Of a stretch of 27,230 bases of DNA, positions 1 through 10,705 are shown piece after piece. Both the position numbers and the translations under genes were made by a program. The notes below the pieces were generated by a model. The model was not told the DNA's origin. It saw only the letters and a list, made by a program, of their open reading frames with translations, and ran no database searches. Origin of the DNA: Oppiella nova (taxonomy: Eukaryota > Arthropoda > Arachnida > Sarcoptiformes > Oppiidae); contig CAJPVJ010000365.1 in NCBI GenBank assembly GCA_905397405.1, forward strand, positions 1-27,230, written 5' to 3'. Each line of letters starts with the position of its first letter. Within the stretch, counting starts at the first letter, position 1.

Positions 1-1187
1 TGAGGATTCCGAAAATATTCTTGTCAATATTCAACATTAAATTTCTTTATGACCGGGTAAGTTAAAAATATAATCCTATATACCAAAAAATTGTTCATTT
101 ATTCTAGTTTCTGAATCTGAAGTCACAACTGAAATCCAAATCCGCGTTTAAGAGATATATGCAAATAACCGACACCAGTTTCGCTTGTCCATTGGTGTAT
201 ATCAACATATCGTTTATTTTTTAATGACAAATAAAATATAAGGAAAAATTAATTCAATGGTTAATGAACTTGAAAATATTTTTGAATACAAATATTTTGC
301 GACTTTTACCAAAAATAATTGCATACCTTTCCAAAATCTGGTCAAACTTTTCATTAGTTAATGGAAATATTTAGTAATTCTTTCGCAATAGTAAAGTCAT
401 TTAAATATATTTGAATAATAAAGACTTATTCAAATGACATTTTGCCTCATTTCCCATTTGGATAATAGTTATTATTTTCATTAACTAAACAATTTATGTA
501 GTTTTAAAATATTTTGGAAGTAATAAAAGAAAGCAAACTATGATTTATTTGAAAATGATATTTAAATGAGTTTTAACTATTTGGCAATTGAGATTAATTT
601 CTATTTCATAAATATTATATCTTGAAATATTATATTATGTCGTAAACAAATACTTATATTATGGTTGGTTATTAAATGTTGTTAACTTATTATATTTTAT
701 AAATGTTTGTCAGGTTAAAAGTTTAACGACTGTTAGTAATTTACTGTTAGTTTGTGAACATATTTTACATTACATAATTTTTTTATGTTTATTGGGGCTT
801 AAGGCTGATTAAAGGTTAACTAATTAGACATATGGATAAAATGTGTTTAATTGTACAATTACTATTAAATTTAGAGTTAAGTAATTATAGTTAATAAACT
901 AAATATTATATTAAATTGAAAAAATGCAATATGTTTTTTAAAACAAGATAAGTTATGCACAAAATGATAAAGTAGTCGATTTTAATTTGCTTTTAAAATA
1001 TGTGATTCTGGGTTTATTTGTACTTATATAACGATTTGAACATAATTAGTATGAATACATTAAATACATGTTTCGCATTTTAACCAAACAATGGCTTAAC
1101 ATTAACATTGCACTCAAATATATTATAAAAATAATATTTTTTATTTCTTGGAATCAATGACTGCGCGTATACTATACAATAGTCTTA
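1..1187. other. Left flank, AT-rich, no gene recognised
   Basis: No coding exon with the receptor signatures, no tRNA and no other gene could be recognised here. The stretch is very A+T rich. Positions 199-533 are a diverged copy of 23347-23658, which lies downstream of the last receptor gene in the window, so this is paralogous 3'-flank sequence of the array. An AATAAA polyadenylation hexamer is readable on the minus strand at 1140-1145, about 43 nt past the stop codon of the first gene; in sequence this A+T rich the hexamer alone is weak evidence. Confidence 0.6.
199..533. repeat. Dispersed flank repeat, copy 1 (partner 23347-23658)
   Basis: Direct-orientation paralogous segment. Shared landmarks, in the same order in both copies, are ATATCAACATATCGTTTATT, then TAATGACAAATAAAATATAA, GTAAAGTCATTTAAATAT, CCCATTTGGATAATAGTTAT and CATGTAG/TATGTAGTTTTAA. 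Both copies sit on the 3' side of a receptor gene. It is best read as flank carried along with tandem duplication rather than as a mobile element, because no terminal repeats or target duplications are visible. Confidence 0.75.
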
Positions 1188-3192
1188 TTAACAAACAGGT
1201 GTCATATCAAAGACCTCTTCCAAAAGTGGCGGAATCAATGTCTTTGGCGTGTCTTCCATCGTATTCTTCCTCTGAGCCTCTCTTAAGACATTTAAATCCA
1301 TTATTATATTCATTAGTCTCAAGAAACGCGACTTTGCCTCACATTCCGATCGATACTTGAGTTGTAAATATCTAAGCAATAAATGCATATAAATGTGTTG
1401 TTGGAGTCTATATTGTGTGACAAATAAACATAAAGTCAATCAATTAATTTTAGTCTAAAAATAAATAATAAAAATATACAATATATATAATAGATGTCAA
1501 AAATTTGCGAAATATCAATCGATAAAGAAATAAGAATCAAATCTAAAATAAACTTATTAATTACTTTATGACATCTTTATCAACAAGGTTAGGATGATCC
1601 GGATTGAACAGAATTATTGACGACATCTATGACATTAAATAATTTGGTAATAATTATAAATTAAGAATTTTTATTCTAGCAACTATATACTAGTACCAAA
1701 TTAAGTATAATGCGATCGGTGTCCCAAATGCGTGAAAATGTTTGAATAAATTTTCTATATGGGTGATATATATAGTCAATATTTTTCAAAAAATCCATGG
1801 TCAATATCATCGTGTGATAACGGTCCTATAGCAAAATGAAAATCTAATAAACTTATTAATATAATAAATGCAAACTAATGGCACAAACCAAAGGAAGTTT
1901 GAGCGTATTATCCGTGTAATCAAAATACACGATAGTCCTCAAGAATATGACTTCAAAGCACCCGTACTTCAGTAGTGAGATCTGGTCCTCACAGCAAATA
2001 TCCCTGAATGCGGACAACCCTTTCACTGTTTTTGTCAGGTCTGTGATAGATCTGACCTGTTTGCTAGTAAAATACTGATAAAACTCATACATATTATCCA
2101 GATTCTTGTTAACATAGCTTATGTGAGGAGTGCACATAAACTGAGACCATTTCATCAATTCATTCATTAAATAAATTTCCTTTTCATTGAAACCAGTGTT
2201 CAATTCCCGTTGAGGTCTGGCTATAGGTATCACCGAAACGGCAAACTCGACCGCCTTTTCGATCGTCTCGTCTGACACTTCATAATCCGTTTGTGAAGTA
2301 ATTTCATTGCAATTATTATAACAACTAATTTGTTCATCACTTAACAAATTGTTGGTGTTTTCAAAACTATTTTTCTCATTGAAACCATTGATAAGAGTGC
2401 TCTCTATGTCCATAATCTGTCGGTTGAGAGCATCGGCACTGAAATTGTTGTCATCGAGTATTTCACAGAATATATCACTATTTGTGGTATTAATGGGGTT
2501 TGAGATGTGATTTTCATGCGATGTTTCCGGTGACCTGTCTATCAATGATTTGGGACTTTCAGCGCTAGTATTACTATTAAAACTATTGCTCTTTTTCTTT
2601 TTGGTTTCTAATATCCTAAGTCTTTTCATATCCCGTTCCTCTTCATTTAATAGCCAGTCCTTAATAATATAAAACTTGGTTTAATAATTATAATTATGAC
2701 CTTGTGCATTTTAATTTATACCCGTCTCATTCCAATGGCCAGGCATTTGTCTAATCGACACTTTGAGCAAAACTTTCGCGTGATTTCATTGATTTTGCAG
2801 TTATTGTCGAAATGGCATTTGAGCTATGATTTAGTGAATGAGTGAATGTGTCAATTATTTAAATGATGATTACATTGATAACAAATAAAATAAATGAGTT
2901 TTACAGTATTTTTGAGGGCATTTCGTCGAAAAAAGGCTTTGCAGGGCTCACACGATAAGGCGCCGAAGTTGTTGCCTAAATATTCATATAATTATTAATA
3001 GTTATGAACAGTAAATATCTATTTAAATCAGGATAGCTTTTATCAAACATGAGGTTTTTACTACATCTCGTGTTATATGAGGATATACGGTCATTTAGAC
3101 TACCTAGCACTCTAAATGTAAGTAATGAATATCTTACCCACTGCTGTATATCCGCAAACACCACAAACTTTTGAAAGTCCCCGGTCACTCAT
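1188..3192 (-). CDS. HR96-like nuclear receptor, copy A (7 exons, 469 aa)
   Basis: Predicted ligand-regulated transcription factor acting in the nucleus. Exons in coding order: 3192-3138, 2975-2905, 2823-2722, 2659-1889, 1825-1697, 1626-1565, 1407-1188; all introns are GT-AG and phases match (1410 nt). Zinc ligands are C10, C13, C27, C30 (finger 1, C-x2-C-x13-C-x2-C) and C45, C51, C61, C64 (finger 2). The recognition helix starts CEPCKAFF. The hinge begins DWLLNEEERD and is rich in N, S and T. The LBD signature ends in DQISLLKYG (D301). Exon 6 holds FNPDHPNL. AF-2 is LLEEVF (458-463). The start is the ATG nine residues before C10, so there is no A/B domain. The C-terminal tail is short (MTPVC), about ten residues less than in copies D, E and G. 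It looks functional. Assignment to HR96/NR1J is by DBD and hinge resemblance; the exact subfamily is inferred. Confidence 0.85.
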
Positions 3193-4229
3193 GTTATGAT
3201 TGACCACAAACTATGTATATTTATTATATACTGTATCGTAGTGACATTATAATCATTAGTAATGATTCATTACTATTAGAAATTTGCAAAAATGGTGTTA
3301 AATATTTGGTTGCAAGAAATATTTGTATGGAGACACGAATTTATGCTTTAAATAAAATGAGCAACCGTATTAATAAAGCAAAACAAACTTTCTGTTGACA
3401 TTTAAATAGAGAATTTATTAATGACTATACCAATAACAGTTTCAGATGATTTATATTTAATATAGCAGTGATTTCAAGTTAGTAATATTGTCAATAAAAT
3501 ATAATAATATATTCTTTATAATGCACTAAATCACACAAAAATATCCAAAAAAATAGTTGTAAGAAATACAAAGAATTAAAAATTGTTGAATGAGAACCAA
3601 GTATATTTTTTAAACATACAATTTGTACATTTGTACATTGTTTTAAAAAATGCTATTAAACATAAAATTGTCGATGCTACATTTTCACTCAGAGATTTTC
3701 ACTCAGAGTTTGCGTATAAGTTTTATATATGATAATGATTCATTATTAATGAATAAAAAATTATACGATAGCGTAATATTTCGTAATTTACTGTGTAATG
3801 ATAAATTAAGTAATGTTAAGCTTAATTTATCAATGCAAATGAATGTTAGGTAAAATTAATTTTAAGTCAGAATTTTATTTTTTGTGATAAATGTTTTACA
3901 AATTCAAAAATTGTTAATTATAATAAACTTATTATTAAAATATTTTTTATCATATCTGAAAATTGTATATTAAATAAATTAACCAAATCTATAATTAGTT
4001 AATATTTGATATATTAGAGTTATTTGAAGTATGTTAAAACTGATTTTTGCAATGATTCTAACATAGAATCTATTGATAATGTAATTAAAATATATTAGAA
4101 ATTATAATTTATAAATTATTATAAAAATGAAAATTACATAATGATATGCAACTTGAATACTGAGTACGTTACTAAATATTTTTGATTAAATTAGTTTGAC
4201 TGACATTCAGGTGTTATATCAAAGACCTC
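3193..4229. other. Intergenic A-B, paralogous upstream sequence
   Basis: No gene recognised. About 3520-3602 matches the conserved block found upstream of copies C-G (landmarks ATGCACTAAA, GTAAGAAATACA, TTGAATGAGA), but is more diverged here. The rest is low-complexity A+T rich DNA. Short plus-strand reading frames at 3213-3398 and 3650-3853 look like chance ORFs: they have no recognisable domain and no paralogue elsewhere in the array. Confidence 0.55.
3520..3602 (-). promoter_or_regulatory. Conserved upstream block, copy A (diverged)
   Basis: Weakest member of a block conserved upstream of the array genes, about 330-410 nt before the ATG of copy A. It retains ATGCACTAAA, a GTAAGAAATAC-like core and TTGAATGAGA. 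A regulatory role is inference only: the block could simply be undiverged duplicated flank. Confidence 0.3.
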
Positions 4230-5750
4230 CTACAGAAGTGGCGGAATCAAAGTCTTCGGCGTGTCTTCCATTGTATTCTTCCTCTGAGCCTCTCTTAAGA
4301 CATTTAAATCCATTATTATATTCATTAGTCTCAAGAATCGCGACATTGCCTCACATTCCGATCGATACTTCAATTGTAAATATCTAAGCAATAAATGCAT
4401 ATAAATGTGTTGTTGGAGTCTATATTGTGTGACAAATAAACATAAAGTCAATCAATTAATACTTAAATAAATTGCGAAGATAAAAAATAGCAAATTACTT
4501 GATAAATTCTCTATGAACAAGGTGTGGTTGATTTGGATTGAACATAATAATCGATGACATCTATTAAAGTACAAAATTTATAAATTGTAAATTTTATTCG
4601 GGTAAACTCATGTACCAGGTAAATTATATTGCAATCGGTGTCCCAAATGGGTGCCAACTTTTGTACAAAGTTGATATAAGGGCGATAAAAATAGTAAACA
4701 TTTTTCAAAAAATCCATTTTTAATACAATCCAGTGATCCATGCCCTATTAAACAACAAACACCGGTATCATATTAATTTAAAAACTACTGATATTATGAA
4801 ATTCGTTGAGATAGCTAACCATCGGCAGTTTAAGCGAGTTATCCGTGTAATCAAAAAACATGATAGACCTCAAAAACATGACTCCAAAGCACCCGGACTT
4901 CAGTAGCGAGATCTGGTCGGTCTCGCAGACGTCCCTGAAAGCGGACAACCTTTTGGCGGCTTTAGTCAGAATTCGGATACCGGTGTCGAATTTGGTGGTA
5001 AAACACTGATAAAACTCCAACATATTATCCAGGTTCTTGTTTGTAGCGCCCATAGGAGGGCAAAAAAACTGAGCATGTTGAGAGCATGTAATCAATTCAT
5101 TCAGTAAATACATTTCCCTTTCATTGAGACCAGTGTTGCATTCACTTAGAGGTCGGGCGATAGGTATCATCGAAACGGTAAACTCTACGGCCTTTTTAAT
5201 GGTCACATTTGATATTTCATAAACCGGTTGTGAATTACATTCTTTGCGTTTATTATAAACACTAATTTGTTGGTCATTAAGCAATTTGTTTGTGTTTTCA
5301 TAACTGTTGTCCACAATATTATCTATGAAACCGTTGGTCTCTATTTCCATAATCTGTTGGCTGAGGGCATCGGCACTGAAATTGTTGTCATCGAGTATTT
5401 CGTGTAAAGTATCACTATTTGTCGTATTATTAGTGTTTGTGATGTGATTTTGATGTGTTGTTTTCAGTGATAAGTTTTCAAGTGATTTTGTATTTTCATT
5501 GCTAGTATTACTAACATTCCTTAGCCTTTTATTTTCTAATACCCTGAGCCTTTTAAGCAGCAGTTCCTCCTCATTCAATATACACTCCTATGTATATAAA
5601 AGATGTTTTAATCATTTTAATTACTATTTCTTTTAATTCATTGAATACCCGTCTCATTCCGATGGCCAGACACTTATCTAATCGACACTTTGTGCAAAAC
5701 CTTCGTGTGATTACATCGACTTTGCAGTTGTTGTCAAAAAGGCATTCGTG
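4230..5750 (-). pseudogene. HR96-like nuclear receptor, copy B: no first zinc finger, stop in AF-2
   Basis: Remaining exons in coding order: 5750-5649 (finger 2), 5587-4820 (hinge and LBD), 4744-4616, 4560-4499 and 4419-4230. All have usable GT-AG sites and matching phase (416 codons without a start). Finger 2 is intact (C-x5-C-x9-C-x2-C, LFDNNC). The hinge begins ECILNEEELL; the LBD has DQISLLKSG. Exons 1 and 2 are absent: intron 2 runs directly into a duplicated segment at 5798. In the last exon the first AF-2 glutamate codon GAG is TAG (4230-4232), so the reading frame ends at IPPLL and helix 12 is lost. No alternative start with a first finger was found. Most likely a decaying gene; a DBD-less, AF-2-less LBD protein from an internal ATG (5578) is possible but unsupported. 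Confidence 0.8.
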
Positions 5751-6458
5751 CTATGGTTTAGTGAATTAATCGATTAATAAATGCCCATTAGTTTGATCAA
5801 AAAATAACAATCATTATCACAAGAGTTTGCTTAGATAAGAGTTTTTCTACTGAATTATTCTACTGATTAATTCACAATCATATTGTTTAAATTGACGGTT
5901 CATGAATCTTAGCATTAGGTGTTGAAAATAAAATATTCCCGGTGCCTATTATACACTTTTACGGAAAATTATGAAGATTACATTCCCTTAAAAAGTTACC
6001 ATTAAACCCAATCTACTTCTACATAAAAATTATATAAAGTTGTAATCCAGGTGTATTTAAATATAACTCATTTCCAGAGGGTTTATTGTTTATTTTAGTA
6101 AAATGAAACGCTAAAAACTTTATTTTGTAAATTTTAACATCTGTAAGGTTATTAAGTGAAATTATTGAATAAATTTTAAAAATGCATCCATTAATGTCAT
6201 ACAATAGAAAAAATGTAACGTATGGCAGTAATATACCAGTGTATTGTAATCAATCTTTAATATGGTTTTTAAATATGACATTTATTTAATATTTGAGTAC
6301 TTGCAAACTTAATATAATTAATTTCATTACAATGCCTAATTATGAATAAAATATAATACAGATTTTGTATTTTACAATACATTGTGTTTTAAAAAACAAT
6401 ATAACATTAAAATTGAGGTAAAAGTTATTTTAATATAAAACTCAATATTCAGTCAAAA
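5751..6458. other. Intergenic B-C, mostly duplicated segment
   Basis: From 5798 onward nearly all of this stretch is a close copy of 9498-10174, the region between copies C and D. It contains the trailing part of the conserved upstream block (AACAATCATTATCACAAGAG) at its left edge and the 3' flank of copy C at its right. The 61-codon minus-strand frame at 6019-6204 is not preserved as a gene and is treated as chance. Confidence 0.65.
6414..6420 (-). promoter_or_regulatory. Shared 3'-UTR motif UACCUCA, copy C
   Basis: On the minus strand the sequence reads TACCTCA, about 39 nt beyond the stop position of copy C. The same heptamer occurs at a similar distance in copies D (10130-10136), E (13630-13636) and G (23743-23749). 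It is a 7mer-A1 match to the let-7 seed. Whether it is used is unknown; see findings. Confidence 0.25.
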
Positions 6459-8281
6459 CTATAAACTCGTGAGCGAATAGTCCGACTGATAATCAGGTGT
6501 CATATCAAAGACCTCCTCCAGAAGTGGCGGAATCAATGTCTTCGGCGTGTCTTCAATCATATGTTTTCTCTGAGCATCTCTTAAGACANCGATACTTCAA
6601 TTGTAAATATCTAAGCAATAAATGCATATAAATGTGTTGTTGGAGTCTATATTGTGTGACAAATAAATATAAAGTTAAATAATTAATGAAAAAAATAAAT
6701 GTCAAAAGTTTAAGATGTAGAAATCGATAAAGAAATAAAAATCAAGTCTCAATAAAACTTATCAATTACTTGATAACATCTCTATGAGCAAGGTTTGGAC
6801 GATTCGGATTGAATATAGCTATTGAAGTCATCTAAGAAAGTAATTTCATATATTTAATAAAAGTTCCCAGGTACAATTAATTAGTAGAATCTCATACTAA
6901 ATGAATTATATTGCGATCGGTGTCCCAAATAGGTAATAGTTTATTTAAAAATTTCTTATATGGGTGATAAAAATATTCAATGTTTCTCAAAAAATCCAAT
7001 TTTAATACAATTTGGTTATCCGGGTCCTATTAGAAAAAAAATAAATACTGTAAATATTATAACAAATTATAATAAATGCAAACTAATGACACAAACCACT
7101 GGAATTTTGAGCACATTATCCGTGTAATCAAAACACCTGATAGACCTCAAGAATATGACTTCAAGGCACCCGTACTTCAGTAGTGAGATCTGGTCCTCAC
7201 AGTAGATATCCCTGAATGCGGACAACCCTTTCACAAATTTTGTTATATTTCTGATACATCTGTCAAATTTGGTGGAAAAAGTCTGATGAAAGTCATACAT
7301 ATTGTCCAGGCCTTTGATGTTACTGCTTAACGGACTGCTCATACACCGGGCAGTTGTTATCAATTCATTGAATAAATAAGTTTCCCTTTCATTGAAACCA
7401 GTGTTGCATTCACTTAGAGGTCGCGCGATAGGTATCACTGAAACAGCAAACCCGACGGCCTTTTCGATCGTGTTGTTTGACACATTATATCCCGTTTGTG
7501 AAGTTATTTCATTACAATTATTATATACACTAATTTGTTGATCATTTATTATGCAATCAAATTTTTTGTCCACAATATTATCAATGAAATCGTTTGTAAC
7601 AGTGCTCTCTATATTCATAATTTGCTCGTTAAGGGCACTAATATTGTTGTCATCAAGTATTTCGCATAAAATATCATTATTTGTGTTATTATTGGTGTTT
7701 GAAATGTGGTTTCCGTGCGATGTTTCCGGTGATGAGTCTATCAATGATTTTGTACTTTCATCGCTAGTATTATTGTATTGATTACTATCCCTCCGTTTTT
7801 TGTTCGCTAATATGTTAAGCTTTTTTAGCTCCCGTTCCTTTTCATTCAATATCCAGTCCTTAAAAAACAAAACTTGTTATAATCATTTAAATTTCTATTT
7901 ATATCAATTCATTGAATACCCGTCTCATGCCGATAGCGAGGCATTTATCTAATCGACACCTTGAGCAAAACTTTCTAGTGACTGAATCTATTTGGCATTT
8001 ATTGCCGTAATGGCATATAAGCTATTATTTTAGACAATTAAACAATTACTATAAATTTAATAACAAATAATATAACTATGTTTACAGTATTTTTCAACGC
8101 ATTCCTACGGAAAAAGGCTTTGCAAGGCTCACACGATACCACACCAAAGTTTTTGCCTAATTTTTAATATAATAAATATATGAATTAGGGATTCAATTAA
8201 TCAGTGTATCATTATTTTTATCATACCAATTGCTATATTCCCACAAACACCACATACTTTTAGATATCCCTTGCCACTCAT
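6459..8281 (-). CDS. HR96-like nuclear receptor, copy C (last exon broken at an N)
   Basis: Exons in coding order: 8281-8227, 8156-8086, 8021-7920, 7858-7097, 7026-6898, 6831-6770, 6646-6459. The first six are intact and in phase: MSGKGYLKVCGVCGNIAIG, recognition helix CEPCKAFF, finger 2 with CHYGNKC and RKFCSRC, hinge DWILNEKERE, LBD signature DQISLLKYG, and IFNPNRPNL in exon 6. In exon 7 a single N at 6589 stands where copy D has about 60 further bases; read literally the frame shifts and stops at ...CSEKTYD, losing most of helix 10 to AF-2. If the N marks an assembly gap the gene may be intact, since AF-2 sequence lies just beyond it (6500-6525). The 5' half resembles copy E and the 3' half copy D. 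Confidence 0.75.
6588..6590. other. Single ambiguous base (N) at a 59-60 nt deletion
   Basis: The plus strand reads CTTAAGACA, N, CGATACTTC. In copy D the same flanks are separated by about 60 bases encoding the S-E-C-E-A-K-S-R region of exon 7. A lone N at such a point suggests an unresolved join or collapsed paralogue rather than a clean natural deletion. Confidence 0.7.
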
Positions 8282-8625
8282 ACTTTGTAGTGACATTTAT
8301 TAATATTTGAATTTTATTTATTATAATAATTATTATTAATCACTTTTAATAACGATGATTTGTTATTAAAATAATTTATATCTAGCAGGTATCGATTAAG
8401 CACAAATTATTTTCAAAAAAAAGTTTAAATAAAATTAAGTTTATAAGCAAATATGGCTAACAACCACAAAATATAATGTTCACTTTTAATATTTATATTA
8501 TTAATTTTTAAGCAAACTTAATTTTTGATTATATTGTTAATTTTATATTTCTAATGCCAAAGCGTTTCACACCAATCTTGTTAATATTATATAATATATT
8601 TATTGAGATTTGCAGTCGACATTTA

Positions 8626-8768
8626 ATAATACACTAAAACATTACACTTAAAAAACAGTCGTAAAGAATACACAGAACCAGAAGTTTTTGAATGAGAATT
8701 GATTTGTAAATAATATTTTAGTTATTTTATACGCTACTAGAAATGTGTGCAAACGGGTAGACTAAACA
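8626..8768 (-). promoter_or_regulatory. Conserved upstream block, copy C
   Basis: Landmarks in order on the plus strand: ACACTAAAAC, AGTCGTAAAGAATACACA, TTTTTGAATGAGA, CTAGAAATGTGTGCAAAC. It starts about 345 nt before the ATG of copy C, the same spacing as in D, E, F and G. Conservation at constant distance suggests a promoter or 5'-UTR role, but shared ancestry alone would also explain it. Confidence 0.4.
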
Positions 8769-9301
8769 CAAACATATTAAAAATAAAATAAAATATACAA
8801 TAATTATTAATAAACAACTAATTATTAGTTATTAAGATTTGAATCTCACATGAGATAATACAGAATATTTAAGTAAAGGTAAGTTAATAACTTATATCTG
8901 CTAAATTTTATTTTATTATTTTCTTTAAAAATCGTATTAATTGTAAATTTATGAAAAATTACTAGATAAAATCATGTCTATATAAAAATTATATTGGAGA
9001 TTAAGAAATAACACAGGTGCATTTTATAACACTATTTATCGAATAAAGTAATATGTGTTAGTTTATTTAGTAAAATGCCAACATAAAACTTACAACTAAT
9101 TTACTACCGGTTCACAGTATTTGAATATAATTAATGAAATAAATATTTTTATAAAATTATATTATAAACAATTTTTAATATTCTTTTAAAATATGGGATT
9201 TATTTTGGATTCTTTATTGTGCATATAATTAAGCTCATTACAACCTATACTGTATATTTAAAATATAAATGTTATACGTACTGTACTGGTATATAGTTAG
9301 C

Positions 9302-9550
9302 CATAAATAGCAGTCAATCTTAATAATGCACTAAAAAATCAAATACAAAACACTCGTAAAGAATACATAAAACCAGAAATTGTTTTTGAATGAGAGTGGA
9401 GTTTAGGTTTTAATGTTGCAAAACACTACTAGAAATGTGCTATAAAAAAGTCAATTGAGCAGAATCAGTCTATCGTTTTAATTGGATTGCTAACAAACAA
9501 AAAATAACAATCATTATCACAAGAGTTTGCGTAGATAAGAGTTTGGCTAC
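9302..9550 (-). promoter_or_regulatory. Orphan second copy of the upstream block
   Basis: Contains CATAAATAGCAGTCAATC, AATGCACTAAA, CTCGTAAAGAATACA, TTTTTGAATGAGAG, CTAGAAATGTG and finally AGAGTTTGCGTAGATAAGAG. No receptor start lies at the usual 340 nt to its left. It therefore probably marks a deleted gene, or was carried here with the duplication that also made the left part of copy C. Confidence 0.45.
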
Positions 9551-10705
9551 TGAATTACAATTACAAAAAACTTGTTTTTGTATTTAATTCACAATCATAT
9601 TGTTTAAATTGACGGTTCATGAATCTTAGCATTAGGTGTTGAAAATAAAATATTCCTGAGCCTATTATACACTTTTACGGAAAATTATGAAAATTACATT
9701 CCCTTAAAAAGTTACCAATAAACCCAATCTACTTCTTCATAAAATTATATAAAGTTGTAATCCAGGTGTATTTAAATATAACTTATTTGCAGAGGGTTTA
9801 TTGTTTAGTTTATTGAAATGAAAAGCTAAAAACTGTATTTTGTAAACTTTTACATCTGTAAGGTTATTAAATGAAATTATTGAATAAATTCTTAAAATTC
9901 ATCCATTAGTGTCATACAATAGAAAAAAAATTAATGTATGGCAGTAATATACCGGTGTATTGTAATCAATCTTTAATATGGTTTTTAAATATGACATTTA
10001 TTTAATATTTGAATACTTGCAAACTTAATATAATTAATTTCAATACAATGCCTAATTATGAATGAAATATAATACAGATTTTGTATTTTACAATACATTG
10101 TGTTTTAAAAAACAATATAACATTAAAATTGAGGTAAAAGTTATTTTAATATAAAACTCAATATTCAGTCAAAACTATAAACTCGTGAGCGAATAGTCCG
10201 ACTGATAATCAGGTGTCATATCAAAGACCTCCTCCAGAAGTGGCGGAATCAATGTCTTCGGCGTGTCTTCAATCATATGTTTTCTCTGAGCATCTCTTAA
10301 GACATTTAAATCCATTATTATATTCATTATCCTTAAAAGTCGTGATTTTGCCTCACATTCCGATCGATACTTCAATTGTAAATATCTAAGCAATAAATGC
10401 ATATAAATGTGTTGTTGGAGTCTATATTGTGTGACAAATAAATATAAAGTTAAATAATTAATGAAAAAAATAAATGTCAAAAGTTTAAGATATAGAAATC
10501 AATAAAGAAATAAAAATCAAGTCTCAATAAAACTTATCAATTACTTGATAACATCTCTATTAGCAAGGTTTGGACGGTCCGGATTGAATATAGCTATTGA
10601 AGTCATCTACGAAAGTAATTTTATATATTTAATAAAAGTTACCAGGTACAATTAATTAGTAGAATCTCATACTAAATGAATTATATTGCGATCGGTGTCC
10701 CAAAT
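9498..10705. repeat. Large direct duplication, copy 2 (partner 5798-6930)
   Basis: Companion of the 5798-6930 segment. Here the left edge continues into the conserved upstream block and the right edge into a distinct exon 5 (copy D), so this copy lies in its natural context at both ends, whereas the partner is bounded by a truncated gene and a mosaic exon. This copy may therefore be the source. Confidence 0.8.
10130..10136 (-). promoter_or_regulatory. Shared 3'-UTR motif UACCUCA, copy D
   Basis: Minus-strand TACCTCA, 39 nt past the stop of copy D, in the context TTTTACCTCAATTTT. Identical in copy C because of the recent duplication, and matched independently in E and G. Confidence 0.25.

Larger units (their letters stand above)
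5798..6930. repeat. Large direct duplication, copy 1 (partner 9498-10705)
   Basis: The two segments align almost base for base, for example CTATTATACACTTTTACGGA and ACATTCCCTTAAAAAGTTAC, through the 3' flank, exon 7, intron 6, exon 6 and intron 5 up to the middle of exon 5 (CGATCGGTGTCCCAAAT). Similarity stops abruptly at both ends: on the left at the truncated edge of copy B, on the right inside exon 5. The length difference is largely explained by the 59-60 nt missing at the N in exon 7 of copy C. Confidence 0.85.
8282..10174. other. Intergenic C-D with two copies of the upstream block
   Basis: No gene is recognised in this 1.9-kb stretch. It holds the conserved upstream block twice (8626-8768 and 9302-9550), then, from 9498, the partner of the duplicated segment 5798-6930. 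The remainder is A+T rich and featureless. Two upstream blocks in one interval suggest that a gene copy between C and D was lost, or that the block was duplicated with the 9498-10705 unit. Confidence 0.6.

Noticed and set aside
2976-3188. 70-codon minus-strand ORF over exon 1 of copy A
   Set aside because: It is in a different frame from the zinc-finger exon and runs into intron 1; the spliced exon 1 with MSDRGLSKVCGVCG explains the region.
4196-4387. Plus-strand ORFs at 1148-1360, 4196-4387, 18759-18950 and 23831-24022
   Set aside because: Antisense to exon 7, which is clearly coding on the minus strand in all copies with splice sites and AF-2 in frame.
6019-6204. 61-codon minus-strand ORF between B and C
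   Set aside because: The duplicated partner at about 9735-9915 carries indels that break the frame, so it is not maintained as a gene.
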